Shown: positions 17,657 through 26,133 of the stretch, one piece after another
Layout of the letters: every line of letters begins with the position of its first letter
How positions within the stretch are numbered: position 1 is the stretch's first letter
Assembly: GCA_015060685.1 (NCBI GenBank)
Contig: SUXZ01000017.1
Span: 1-64,000, forward strand
DNA length: 64,000 bases
Source: Mediterranea massiliensis
GTDB lineage: Bacteria; Bacteroidota; Bacteroidia; Bacteroidales; Bacteroidaceae
Direction of reading: 5' to 3'
Program-made: the position numbers and the translations under genes
Notes under the pieces: generated by a model
The model's input: only the letters and a program-made list of their open reading frames with translations
What the model was told of the DNA's origin: nothing
Database searches by the model: none

Positions 17657-18612
17657 TATTCAGCTTGTATCATGGAGTAATCGAAGAATCCGAATACCTC
17701 GGTGGAGTTTTCACCGAGCCAACCGCTCTTCGTATTACAACCGGTCTGCACCTTGATAAAGTCGATATACTTCAAATCCACCGGATTGCCTTCGGCATCG
17801 ATGGCATTGGAGATTTTGAAGTAGTTGGCATTGGCTGCTGCATTGGCATTATTATCATCGGTCAAGCGATCTATTTCACTAAAATTATCTGCATATCCCC
17901 AATCGTATTCGGCATTTACCCAATAGGTGCCATTCCCCGATTGGTCATAATTACGACCTTCCAAGCAAGTTCCGGTAAGGGTATAGCTATCTTCTTCAAT
18001 CCACAACGGATAATAGTAATCTTGTCTGTGAAAAGCTTTCAAGTAATCCACTTCACCGCTATTACCCTCGCTATCTGTCCATTTGACAGGTTGTTGTGGT
18101 TCAGTCGGACGATAATAGGTTACAGAGTAATTCTGAATAGTGCTTTCTTTTCCAGTTTCACTTCCTGCCAATTCAAACCAAGTATCATCAGGCAAACCGT
18201 TACCATTCTCATCCTGCATCACCCATACAACACCGGGTTCGGACGAACCTTTGAAGGAGTTTCCTTCTACGCCAAAGTCATAACCGCCTGTATTATCTAT
18301 ACTATGGTCGAAACCCACTACAATGTAACCACCAAAACCACCGAGCGAAACAAACAATTTGTCCTTCATACGTTGGTTAGCGTATGCGATAGCAGCTTCG
18401 GGTGTAGTTTGCGTACCATCAAAACCGCCTGTTTTGGTTTCGTTGATAAACTGACCCGGTGCAGGAGTGTATTCGAAGACTACTGTTTGCTCGGCTACCG
18501 ATGTTTCGGTCTTAGCTCGATAGTGGTCTTCCAACTCTTCGGTAATCACATCGTCTGTATTGCAAGACGATGTGATTACAATTGCCAACAATAAATAGAT
18601 ATATTTCTTCAT
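17656..18612 (-). CDS. Uncharacterised lipoprotein of the B12 operon
   Basis: 318 residues with lipobox ITSSC. The mature protein is beta-rich and acidic; recognisable stretches are SLGGFGGYIVVGFDHSIDN, DFGVEGNSFKGSSEPGVVWVMQD and DENGNGLPDDTWFELAGSE, which has a Ca-binding-like DxNxNxxxDD loop. The C-terminus (YIDFIKVQTG, STEVFGFFDYSMIQ) resembles discoidin-like folds. It starts 6 bp after the DUF4465 gene and overlaps btuG, so it belongs to the corrinoid uptake machinery. No molecular function is claimed. Confidence 0.75.
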   Translation of the reverse strand: MKKYIYLLLAIVITSSCNTDDVITEELEDHYRAKTETSVAEQTVVFEYTPAPGQFINETKTGGFDGTQTTPEAAIAYANQRMKDKLFVSLGGFGGYIVVGFDHSIDNTGGYDFGVEGNSFKGSSEPGVVWVMQDENGNGLPDDTWFELAGSETGKESTIQNYSVTYYRPTEPQQPVKWTDSEGNSGEVDYLKAFHRQDYYYPLWIEEDSYTLTGTCLEGRNYDQSGNGTYWVNAEYDWGYADNFSEIDRLTDDNNANAAANANYFKISNAIDAEGNPVDLKYIDFIKVQTGCNTKSGWLGENSTEVFGFFDYSMIQAE

Positions 18613-18618
18613 TACTTA

Positions 18619-20247
18619 TTATTCTGTAAATTGCACAGCTACGTCATCGTATGCGAAGTATGCGGGCATGCTCATACCATCCTTGTTTAAAACCGACCCC
18701 AAAATATTAAACTCAACCTTATCCACCTTACCCAAGCCTGTCAAATCCCATTTTGTCCATTCAGTAACAATACCATTAGGACCATCTGCCAAGAAAAATT
18801 CGGAAGTTTTTCCTGTTTCATTTCCATTTAGAAATCCTGTTGCTACAACTTTTACATAATCACCTTCTTGAATGGTCTTGCCTTCAGTCAAAGCATTTCC
18901 TTCAAAGAAACATGTTAAAGCATAGCAGGAATTGTTTACATACATATGGTCGATAACACGAGCAACACCATCCTTGAAATAAATATAAGGTAAGTTTTCG
19001 GTCATATTATATGGCGTATTGTCATCATAACCATAATGCATTACAAAATTGGAAGAACCATTATAACCACCAGTCTTCGTCACTCCATACTCCTGTTCAG
19101 CACCATACACAGTTAATTGGTTTTGGTATGTTCCGTAAGTCACAAAATCAGATGCGGCATAATTGGAGACCGCATGTCCACCTCCCCAATAAGAATAAGA
19201 ATAATAGTTACATGGAATCTCTGAAGCCAAAAATGTGTTGTTTTCATCATACCAAGCATATCTGTCTTCTTCTGAACACATATAGCTACTATCGTATATA
19301 AGAGGATCCATATATTCAGGTGATGCAATCAAATTGCTCCAAGTTGTGACATCTAAACTTGCATAACTAAGGCTATAAGATGTAAACTTTGCATCTTCAT
19401 CCTCGAAAGTCAATACACGCAATTCATAAGATGGTTCTTTTACCAATTGGTCTTTAGCAATTTTTGTTTTTATACGTGTTGTAGCACCAACAACTAAATC
19501 CTTAGTAGGAATTTTTGTTTCTGTAAATGTACTGCCATCCACAAAAGTGTAAGTAACAGTCAATGTTTTTTCACTAATTGCAGCAGGCAAGCATACCATT
19601 GCTGCCATTACACCTTCATTTTCTGCTACCAATGTATGACCTTCTGCAAAATTAAGAGTGATAGTAGAACTACCTTCTGTAACAGTAGCCGACCAACACT
19701 CATTAGTAAAATCGTAAGTTTGCTTACCTGCGATATTTACACCATCCGCATCCAACTTGATAGATGTCAGTTTAGGCATATCAGCATCGTCTGTTGTTGT
19801 GTCGAACCAGATATAGGATGTTTTGTGCTTTAGGCAAAAAGAACCAAATGCATCGAGTGTTGCATAGCCAAAGTCACCATCATTTCCCAGATTACCATCG
19901 GCGGTTTGAGTAGCAAGTACGTATGCGTTATTTGACGATGCTGTCATATTATAAAAGACATGACCTATTCCTACGATTGCCGGAGAGCCGCCACTGAATA
20001 CGAATTGAGCAATTTGACAATCGCTTTCAATAGCATCACTTTTTGCTTCGCCCAACCAAATATAGTCTCCGGAAGACCACATAAAAGGAATAGTACTTGA
20101 CTTAGGAGTACCAAATGCCGTACGGGTATCGGTATCGGTTTCGTTGTATCCTGTTACAACATAATCTACAGATGAATTTATTTCATCATTTTCGGTACAT
20201 GCAGTCATCATAGCAACTGCTGTAAGTGCAAATAATAGTTTTTTCAT
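18619..20247 (-). CDS. DUF4465-domain lipoprotein of the B12 operon
   Basis: 542 residues; lipobox-like MMTAC at the N-terminus. Residues 25-270 are a beta-rich domain resembling fimbrillin-like surface modules. The C-terminal half has the DUF4465 pattern: YSYSYWGGGHAVSNYA, SSNFVMHYG, GDYVKVVATGFLNGNETG, EFFLADGP, WDLTGLGKVDKVEFNI and MPAYFAYDDVAV. DUF4465-type proteins recur in cobalamin-regulated loci of Bacteroides, and cobamide-binding lipoproteins (BtuH) are known from such loci; a similar role is an inference. It is the first large gene after the riboswitch leader. Confidence 0.8.
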   Translation of the reverse strand: MKKLLFALTAVAMMTACTENDEINSSVDYVVTGYNETDTDTRTAFGTPKSSTIPFMWSSGDYIWLGEAKSDAIESDCQIAQFVFSGGSPAIVGIGHVFYNMTASSNNAYVLATQTADGNLGNDGDFGYATLDAFGSFCLKHKTSYIWFDTTTDDADMPKLTSIKLDADGVNIAGKQTYDFTNECWSATVTEGSSTITLNFAEGHTLVAENEGVMAAMVCLPAAISEKTLTVTYTFVDGSTFTETKIPTKDLVVGATTRIKTKIAKDQLVKEPSYELRVLTFEDEDAKFTSYSLSYASLDVTTWSNLIASPEYMDPLIYDSSYMCSEEDRYAWYDENNTFLASEIPCNYYSYSYWGGGHAVSNYAASDFVTYGTYQNQLTVYGAEQEYGVTKTGGYNGSSNFVMHYGYDDNTPYNMTENLPYIYFKDGVARVIDHMYVNNSCYALTCFFEGNALTEGKTIQEGDYVKVVATGFLNGNETGKTSEFFLADGPNGIVTEWTKWDLTGLGKVDKVEFNILGSVLNKDGMSMPAYFAYDDVAVQFTE

Positions 20248-20283
20248 TGTTTTTTTTACTATTAAAGGTTCAACAATTGCTTT

Positions 20284-20391
20284 TTACATATCGTCCCATG
20301 GTGATTCGTCTTGTTGCGATGCTTGGAATCCTTGTTCCACTTCTACTTCGTAAATCTCTACTTCGGGTTTGATGTAATTTTCCTGTTCCAT
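20284..20391 (-). CDS. 35-residue acidic peptide heading the B12 operon
   Basis: The ORF begins MEQENYIKPEVEIYEVEVE and ends ESPWDDM. It has no signal peptide or membrane helix and is strongly acidic. It starts about 215 nt after the riboswitch and ends 36 bp before the DUF4465 gene. Short proteins with a YIKPxVEI start are frequent beside Bacteroidales surface-protein genes. It could be a leader peptide or a small functional protein; the function is unknown. Confidence 0.65.
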   Translation of the reverse strand: MEQENYIKPEVEIYEVEVEQGFQASQQDESPWDDM

Positions 20392-20432
20392 ACAAAACAT
20401 ATAATTAAAAGTTAATAATAAGTATTCCTTTT

Positions 20433-20593
20433 GGGGCAGGATACGAATATTAACTCAAAACCTGTTACGATGGAGGCGTAGATTGTACGTTTTTACTTAC
20501 GGCTATGGCAGACCTAATTAATTTCTATGCCCTGTACGCTAAAAAAAAGAAATGATTCCTTTAACAGCTTTTGATTTTATACCCGTATCCTGC
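20433..20593 (-). promoter_or_regulatory. Long-range inverted repeat in the B12 leader
   Basis: GCAGGATACG (20436-20445) and CGTATCCTGC (20584-20593) are perfect 10-bp complements separated by 138 bp, lying between the riboswitch aptamer and the first ORF. They could pair in the leader RNA and form part of the expression platform. No oligo-U terminator was seen. Confidence 0.4.
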
Positions 20594-20606
20594 AGGTTAA
20601 ATCTTC

Positions 20607-20813
20607 TAATTGCATAGGTAGGTCTTCTGACTTATCCCGTTTGTTGCGCCTTCCCAGGCAACGAGGCCCAGTGGCATATTGCGAATGCAACAAACATAAG
20701 CTCCTTTAGAGCAGGGACTTACAGCAACAGGTATTGTTCCGGATTTACACCGGATTCCCTTTTCACCTCTCGGTTGGCATGCTCGCAGAACAAGCAACCT
20801 TAAGGCTCCTTAT
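20607..20813 (-). ncRNA. Cobalamin riboswitch
   Basis: Read on the minus strand, the segment contains the family's conserved blocks in order: GAGAGGTGAAAAGGGAAT, CCGGTGTAAATCCGG, CTGTTGCTGTAAGTCC, ATGCCACTGGG, and the B12 box AGTCAGAAGACCTACCT at 20616-20632. It follows a good promoter and precedes the five-gene corrinoid uptake operon, so adenosylcobalamin is expected to switch the operon off. Confidence 0.95.
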
Positions 20814-20819
20814 GCGCTG

Positions 20820-20850
20820 CAAATGTAGGCAACAATTTTAATTCTGCAAA
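20820..20850 (-). promoter_or_regulatory. Promoter of the B12 uptake operon
   Basis: Minus-strand TTTG (20847-20850) and TACATTTG (20820-20827) with a 19-bp gap, a textbook Bacteroides -33/-7 pair. Transcription would start a few bases before the riboswitch. Confidence 0.75.
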
Positions 20851-20989
20851 AGAAATCGAAAAAAAAGTTGCAATCTCTAAAAAATGTATGCAGATACTAC
20901 CGAATTCGCGCACAAAATTCTTTTGCTATGCTTATCAAAAAAATGCGCTCTGCGCCACTAAAACTTTTTTGCGACTGAGATAAATTAAA

Positions 20990-21065
20990 ATACCGACGGT
21001 ATTTATTAGAATACCGATGATATTTTATAAAATACCGCCGATATTTTATAGAATACCGTCGGTAT
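20990..21065. repeat. 21-bp period palindrome array (ATACCG-n-CGGTAT x4)
   Basis: Four 13-bp cores start at 20990, 21011, 21032 and 21053, exactly 21 bp apart. Units 1 and 4 are perfect palindromes; 2 and 3 each have small changes in the right arm. Spacers are 8-bp AT-rich. The array lies in the roughly 480-bp gap between the divergent B12-operon and pta promoters; apart from the array and those promoters the gap holds nothing recognisable. Confidence 0.9.
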
Positions 21066-21248
21066 TTTAGTTTTATGTAGCCACTTCTTGTTTTTTCCTC
21101 GGCACATAGCAAGTTTTTGCCTAAGAATGGCAAGAAAAATCGTGCGAAAGCAGAACGGAAAGAGAGGCGGAAAACAAAGAAAGTTATTAAATAGACTTAA
21201 GCGAAAAAAATATTTCCCTACTATTGAAATTTTACACGGCATTTTATG

Positions 21249-21256
21249 TACATTTG
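21249..21256 (+). promoter_or_regulatory. Bacteroidales -7 box of pta (TACATTTG)
   Basis: TAnnTTTG match ending about 51 bp before the pta start; no good -33 TTTG was found. Confidence 0.6.
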
Positions 21257-21307
21257 TAGCGTAATAACTATACCTTATTAATAATATAAATTCATAACAT
21301 ATATTTT

Positions 21308-22315
21308 ATGCATAAACTTATTGAAGAAATCGTTGAGCGCGCCAAAGCCAACCGCCAACGTATTGTGCTTCCTGAAGGTACTGAGGAGCGCACACTGAAA
21401 GCTGCCAATCAAGTGTTAACAGATGGTGTAGCCGACTTGATTCTGATTGGCAATCCGGCCGAAATCGAGGCTTGCGCCAAGGAGTGGGGATTGGGAAATA
21501 TTGGTAAAGCAACCATCATCGACCCCGAAAACAATCCAAAAGCAGAAGAATACGCCCAATTGTTGTGCGAGTTGCGCAAGAAGAAAGGCATGACGATAGA
21601 AGAGGCTCGCAAGTTGGTGAAAGACCCGCTTTACTTGGGATGCCTGATGATTAAGAATGGCGATGCCGACGGACAGTTGGCCGGTGCACGCAACACAACA
21701 GGCAACGTGCTTCGCCCTGCATTGCAAATCATCAAGACTACTCCGGGCATCACTTGCGTATCGGGCGCCATGTTGATGCTGACTCACGCTCCTGAATATG
21801 GCAAGAATGGCGTGTTGGTATGCGGCGACGTAGCCGTTACACCAATGCCCGATGCCAACCAACTGGGCGAGATTGCCGTTTGTACCGCACAGACTGCTGC
21901 TGCCGTAGCCGGTATCGATCCAAAGGTAGCTTTGTTGAGTTTCTCTACAAAAGGCTCGGCCAAGCACGAAGTGGTGGACAAAGTGGTTGCCGCCCTTGCA
22001 CATGCCAAAGAATTGGCACCCGACTTGGCCATCGACGGCGAATTGCAAGCCGATGCCGCTTTGGTACCATCGATAGGAGCAAGCAAAGCGCCAGGCTCGG
22101 AGATTGCCGGACATGCCAACGTATTGGTATTCCCCAACCTGGAAGTAGGAAACATTGCCTACAAGTTGGTTCAACGCCTTGGACACGCCGAAGCCGTAGG
22201 CCCAATCCTCCAAGGTATTGCACGCCCTGTTAACGACTTGTCGCGCGGATGCTCTATCGAAGATGTGTATTGCATGATTGCTATCACCGCCAACCAAGCC
22301 ATTGCTAGCAAATAA
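21308..22315 (+). CDS. pta: Phosphate acetyltransferase Pta
   Basis: 335 residues, the length of the short, single-domain Pta form. The start VERAKANRQRIVLPEGTEERTLKAA, the central GQLAGARNTTGNVLRPALQI and the C-terminal LQGIARPVNDLSRGCS are family landmarks. It exchanges CoA for phosphate on acetyl-CoA, giving acetyl phosphate for AckA. ackA starts 30 bp downstream in the same operon, so the pair carries the acetate-forming, ATP-yielding branch. Confidence 0.95.
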   Translation: MHKLIEEIVERAKANRQRIVLPEGTEERTLKAANQVLTDGVADLILIGNPAEIEACAKEWGLGNIGKATIIDPENNPKAEEYAQLLCELRKKKGMTIEEARKLVKDPLYLGCLMIKNGDADGQLAGARNTTGNVLRPALQIIKTTPGITCVSGAMLMLTHAPEYGKNGVLVCGDVAVTPMPDANQLGEIAVCTAQTAAAVAGIDPKVALLSFSTKGSAKHEVVDKVVAALAHAKELAPDLAIDGELQADAALVPSIGASKAPGSEIAGHANVLVFPNLEVGNIAYKLVQRLGHAEAVGPILQGIARPVNDLSRGCSIEDVYCMIAITANQAIASK

Positions 22316-22344
22316 CAGTATTAATCCATAAACAACAGAAACAA

Positions 22345-23538
22345 ATGAAAATCTTAGTATTAAATTGCGGTAGTTCATCTATCAAGTATAAATTGTTCGA
22401 CATGAGCAATTCAACCGTCATCGCACAAGGCGGTATCGAAAAAATCGGTTTGCCAGGTTCATTCTTGAAACTGACTTTACCCAACGGCGAAAAGAAAGTA
22501 TTGGAAAAGGACATCCCTGAACATACTGTAGGCATCGAATTCATCCTCGACACACTGACCAACGCCGAATATGGCGCAATCAAGTCGCTCGACGAAATCA
22601 ATGCCGTAGGTCACCGCATGGTACACGGAGGCGAAAAGTTCAGCAAATCGGTATTGCTCACACAGGAAGTGCTCGACGCATTCATCGCCTGCAACGACCT
22701 TGCACCACTTCACAACCCTGCCAACTTGAAAGGTGTGAACGCCGTTTCGGCCATCCTTCCAAACGTACCGCAAGTAGGCGTGTTCGACACTGCTTTCCAC
22801 CAAACCATGCCCGACTATGCATACATGTATGCCGTGCCTTACGAACTTTACGAGAAATATGGCGTACGCCGTTATGGCTTCCACGGAACATCACACCGCT
22901 ACGTTTCAAAACGCGTATGCGAATTCTTGGGAATCAAGCAAGAAGGTACAAAAATCATCACCTGCCACGTAGGAAACGGTGGTTCAATCTCTGCCATCAA
23001 GGATGGTAAATGTATCGATACAAGTATGGGATTGACCCCGCTCGAAGGCCTCATGATGGGTACACGTAGTGGCGACATCGATGCCGGTGCCATCACTTAC
23101 CTCATGGACAAGCTGAAATTGGACGGAGCAGGCATCTCCGACTTGCTGAACAAGAAGAGCGGTGTAATGGGTATCTTCGAAAAATCGAGCGACATGCGCG
23201 AACTCGAAGCTGCCGTTGCCAACGGCGAAAAGCGCGCCATCCTGACAGAAAAGATGTACTTCTACCGCATCAAGAAATACATTGGTGCATACGCAGCTGC
23301 ATTGGGCGGTGTTGACATCATCGTATTTACCGGAGGCGTTGGCGAAAACCAAGCTACAGCCCGTTGGGGATCATGCGAAGGCCTTGAATACATGGGTGTC
23401 AAACTCGATCCGGAAAAGAACAAGGTGCGCGGCGAAGAGATGATTATCTCTACCGACGACTCGAAGGTGAAGGTAATCGTTATTCCTACCGACGAAGAGC
23501 TGATGATTGCATCAGATACCATGGAAATTCTTGGATAA
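22345..23538 (+). CDS. ackA: Acetate kinase AckA
   Basis: 397 residues. It opens with MKILVLNCGSSSIKYKLF (phosphate-1 loop) and carries VGHRMVHGGEKF, RRYGFHGTSHRYV, HVGNGGSISAIKDGKCIDTS and VFTGGVGEN. It converts acetyl phosphate and ADP to acetate and ATP. Full length and collinear with the family; partner of the upstream pta. Confidence 0.96.
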   Translation: MKILVLNCGSSSIKYKLFDMSNSTVIAQGGIEKIGLPGSFLKLTLPNGEKKVLEKDIPEHTVGIEFILDTLTNAEYGAIKSLDEINAVGHRMVHGGEKFSKSVLLTQEVLDAFIACNDLAPLHNPANLKGVNAVSAILPNVPQVGVFDTAFHQTMPDYAYMYAVPYELYEKYGVRRYGFHGTSHRYVSKRVCEFLGIKQEGTKIITCHVGNGGSISAIKDGKCIDTSMGLTPLEGLMMGTRSGDIDAGAITYLMDKLKLDGAGISDLLNKKSGVMGIFEKSSDMRELEAAVANGEKRAILTEKMYFYRIKKYIGAYAAALGGVDIIVFTGGVGENQATARWGSCEGLEYMGVKLDPEKNKVRGEEMIISTDDSKVKVIVIPTDEELMIASDTMEILG

Positions 23539-23555
23539 TCATTAAACAACAATAA

Positions 23556-24956
23556 ATGAAAAGAGTAAATCTAATTCTCATACTTCTTGTCCTGTTGGCT
23601 TGCAATATGCAAGCACAACAGGCAAAGTATGTCTTCTATTTCATCGGCGATGGAATGGGAGTAAACCATGTGAACGCAACCGAGTACTACTTAGGACAGT
23701 TGGAAGGCAAAATAGGCACCTCGCCACTGACCTTTGCTTCATTCCCCTATGCAACATTTGCAACGACCTACTCGGCTAACAGCCCCGTAACCGACTCGGC
23801 TGCTGCCGGTACCGCTTTGGCTACCGGTGTCAAGACTTACAACGGCGCCATCGGTGTAGATGTCAACAAAGAACCCATCGAAAACATTGCCGAAAAGGCT
23901 AAAAAAGCCGGCAAGAAAGTAGGAGTTGCTACAACCGTCAGCATCGACCATGCTACACCGGCCTCTTTCTATGCACACCAAGTGGACAGAAACATGAGCT
24001 ACGAAATTGCACTCGACCTCATCAAGGCAGATTTCGACTTCTATGCAGGTGGCGGATTTGTAAAACCTCACACAACTTCCGACCGCAAAGAGGCACCCAG
24101 CATCTATCCGCAATTCGAAGAGGCAGGCTATACCGTAGCTCGCGGAATGGAAGAGTATAAAGAAAAGGCTGCTGCTGCAAAGAAGATGATTCTGATGCAA
24201 GACGAAAAGGATGGTACAACTCTTGTCAATGCAATCGACCAGAAAGAGGGTGACATGACACTTGCCGATTTGACAAGCAGTGCCATCGAATTCCTGACAA
24301 AAGGCAAGAACAAAGGATTCTTCCTGATGGTTGAAGGCGGAAGCATCGACTGGGCAGGCCATGCTAACGATGGTGCAAGTGCCATTGCCGAAATCCTCGA
24401 CTTCGACAAGGCGATTAAAGTGGCTTACGAATTCTACAAAAAGCACCCAAAGGAAACACTGATTGTTGTTACCGCCGACCACGAAACAGGTGGCTTGACC
24501 TTGGGAATTGACAACATCTACGACTTGAAGATGAAGAACTTGAAGCAACAAAAGAGTTCGCCCAATAAGCTATCGCAAGTGATTACCGACTTACGCAAAG
24601 AAAAGAGAAGAGCTACTTGGGAAGAAGTGAAAGAACTTCTTGGCAAGCATTTAGGTTTCTGGAAGGAAATCAGCATCTCTTGGGAACAAGAAAAAGAGCT
24701 GCGCGACGTATATGAACAATCCTTTGTTCGCAATCGCATGCCTTTTACCGAAAGCATGTATTCACGCACAGAGCCATTGGCCGCTACTGCTGTGAAAGTG
24801 CTGAACAAAGCTGCACTTATCGGTTGGTCATCCGGCGGACATACCGCAAGTTATGTACCTGTATTCGCCATCGGAGCAAATGCCGATTTATTCCAAGGCC
24901 GTATAGACAATACAGACATTCCTAAGCGAATAATGAAAGCTGCCAGATACAAATAA
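23556..24956 (+). CDS. Secreted alkaline phosphatase
   Basis: 466 residues with a signal peptide (LILILLVLLACNMQAQQ, which also contains a possible lipobox LLAC). The active-site serine lies in VTDSAAAGTALATGVK, the first metal site in YFIGDGMG, and later sites in VEGGSIDWAGHAND and TADHETGG. A late SGGHTASYVPVFAIG supplies the last metal histidine. It releases phosphate from esters in the periplasm. It lies 17 bp after ackA and may be co-transcribed. Confidence 0.9.
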   Translation: MKRVNLILILLVLLACNMQAQQAKYVFYFIGDGMGVNHVNATEYYLGQLEGKIGTSPLTFASFPYATFATTYSANSPVTDSAAAGTALATGVKTYNGAIGVDVNKEPIENIAEKAKKAGKKVGVATTVSIDHATPASFYAHQVDRNMSYEIALDLIKADFDFYAGGGFVKPHTTSDRKEAPSIYPQFEEAGYTVARGMEEYKEKAAAAKKMILMQDEKDGTTLVNAIDQKEGDMTLADLTSSAIEFLTKGKNKGFFLMVEGGSIDWAGHANDGASAIAEILDFDKAIKVAYEFYKKHPKETLIVVTADHETGGLTLGIDNIYDLKMKNLKQQKSSPNKLSQVITDLRKEKRRATWEEVKELLGKHLGFWKEISISWEQEKELRDVYEQSFVRNRMPFTESMYSRTEPLAATAVKVLNKAALIGWSSGGHTASYVPVFAIGANADLFQGRIDNTDIPKRIMKAARYK

Positions 24957-24972
24957 TCATGGGCTAATACAT

Positions 24973-25003
24973 AAAAAGGAGAGCGATTGCTCTCCTTTTT
25001 TAT
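24973..25003. terminator. Bidirectional terminator overlapping the lpxH stop
   Basis: AAAAAGGAGAGC (24973-24984) and GCTCTCCTTTTT (24989-25000) pair around GATT. It ends the phosphatase transcript and also serves lpxH on the other strand, overlapping its stop codon. Confidence 0.88.
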
Positions 25004-25764
25004 GATAGTGTTTCTCCTTCAATGTAATTCTCGAGGAAAAGATTCTCTCCATCGAAAACGGCATACGAGAAGAGTTTTATCCAATCCCCCAAGATAAGAA
25101 CCCGCGATGTCTTACTCAGCATCAGGTCGAGTTCAATGTGGCGGTGGCCATAAATGAAGAAGTTTATCTCGGGATGCGTTTTAAGATACTCCTTGCTATA
25201 AACCACCAAATGTTCGTTTTGCTCACCAAGATACTGTGGTTCACCCTCTTCATCATGCTTCAAACGGCTATGCTTCGCCCAACTCAAGCCAAAATCGATG
25301 CTCCATCGGGGATGAATGTTCGAGAATGCCTTTTGCAAGAAACGGTTATGGAACATTGCCCGCAGGAATTTGAACTTCTTATCCGGATCGCCCAAACCAT
25401 CTCCATGAGCCAAATAAAACTCTCGGCCATAGATTTCGGTAGTAAGCGGCTGGCGATGTAATATCACACCGCACTCCTTCTCCAAATAGTCGCTACACCA
25501 AATGTCGTGATTGCCAATAAAGAAATGCACTTCCACACCCAAGTCGGTCAATTCTGATACTTTTCCCAAGAAACGAGTGTATCCCCGTGGTACAACCATC
25601 TTGTACTCGTACCAGAAGTCGAACATATCGCCCAGCATATATACGGCTGCAGCCTTATGCTTGATGCTATCGAGAAAGTTCACCAAACGACGTTCGTGCA
25701 TCCGCCCATGCTGAATGGCACGCGAACCGAGATGTGCATCTGAAAGGAAGTATACAGGACGCAT
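25000..25764 (-). CDS. lpxH: UDP-2,3-diacylglucosamine diphosphatase LpxH-type
   Basis: 254 residues of a calcineurin-like phosphoesterase: DAHLGSR, GDMFDFWYEY, FIGNHDIW, LAHGDGLG and YGHRH supply the di-metal site. It cleaves UDP-diacylglucosamine to lipid X in lipid A synthesis. It is the last gene of a minus-strand cluster after a sufT-like gene (12 bp gap). Confidence 0.88.
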   Translation of the reverse strand: MRPVYFLSDAHLGSRAIQHGRMHERRLVNFLDSIKHKAAAVYMLGDMFDFWYEYKMVVPRGYTRFLGKVSELTDLGVEVHFFIGNHDIWCSDYLEKECGVILHRQPLTTEIYGREFYLAHGDGLGDPDKKFKFLRAMFHNRFLQKAFSNIHPRWSIDFGLSWAKHSRLKHDEEGEPQYLGEQNEHLVVYSKEYLKTHPEINFFIYGHRHIELDLMLSKTSRVLILGDWIKLFSYAVFDGENLFLENYIEGETLS

Positions 25765-25776
25765 GGCTATCTGTTT

Positions 25777-26088
25777 TTATAGGAATCCAAGTTCTAATTT
25801 TGCCTCTTCGCTCATCATGTCCTTATGCCATTCCGGCTCAAAGACAAGGTTTACGGTGGCCGTTTGTATATGTTCTATCGATTCTATTTTCTGACGGACA
25901 TCTTCCATAATGAAGTCGGCAGCCGGACAATTCGGTGCTGTCAATGTCATGTCAAGGATGGCATCGTTGTTGTCGGTCACATCTATTTTATAAATTAAGC
26001 CAAGGTCGTAGATATTAACGGGTATTTCGGGGTCGTACACCGTTTTCAACATGGCCACTATTTTTTCTTCTAATTCAAATTTCGTCAT
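25777..26088 (-). CDS. MIP18/DUF59 family iron-sulfur assembly protein (SufT-like)
   Basis: 103 residues. It has the diagnostic VYDPEIPVNIYDLGLIYKID and MTLTAPNCPAADFI of the DUF59/MIP18 family, including the conserved DPE and the reactive Cys of the T-x-P-x-C motif. Members help insert Fe-S clusters or form part of phenylacetyl-CoA oxygenase assembly (PaaD). No suf or paa genes are adjacent, so a general Fe-S maturation role is favoured. Confidence 0.88.
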   Translation of the reverse strand: MTKFELEEKIVAMLKTVYDPEIPVNIYDLGLIYKIDVTDNNDAILDMTLTAPNCPAADFIMEDVRQKIESIEHIQTATVNLVFEPEWHKDMMSEEAKLELGFL

Positions 26089-26110
26089 CGTTGTTTGCCT
26101 ATTTTAAATA

Positions 26111-26118
26111 CAAAGATA
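26111..26118 (-). promoter_or_regulatory. Bacteroidales -7 box (TATCTTTG)
   Basis: Minus-strand TAnnTTTG match about 22 bp before the start of the sufT-like gene. Confidence 0.5.
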
Positions 26119-26133
26119 GTGAATTATCATGAA

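Noticed and set aside
17638..18594. 318-residue open frame opposite the B12-operon lipoprotein
   Set aside because: Shadow frame; the minus-strand gene has a lipobox and tight operon overlaps.
20897..21133. Open frame with KYRRYSIKYRRYFIKYHRY repeats
   Set aside because: The peptide repeat is simply the translation of the 21-bp palindrome array; no ribosome site or promoter belongs to it.
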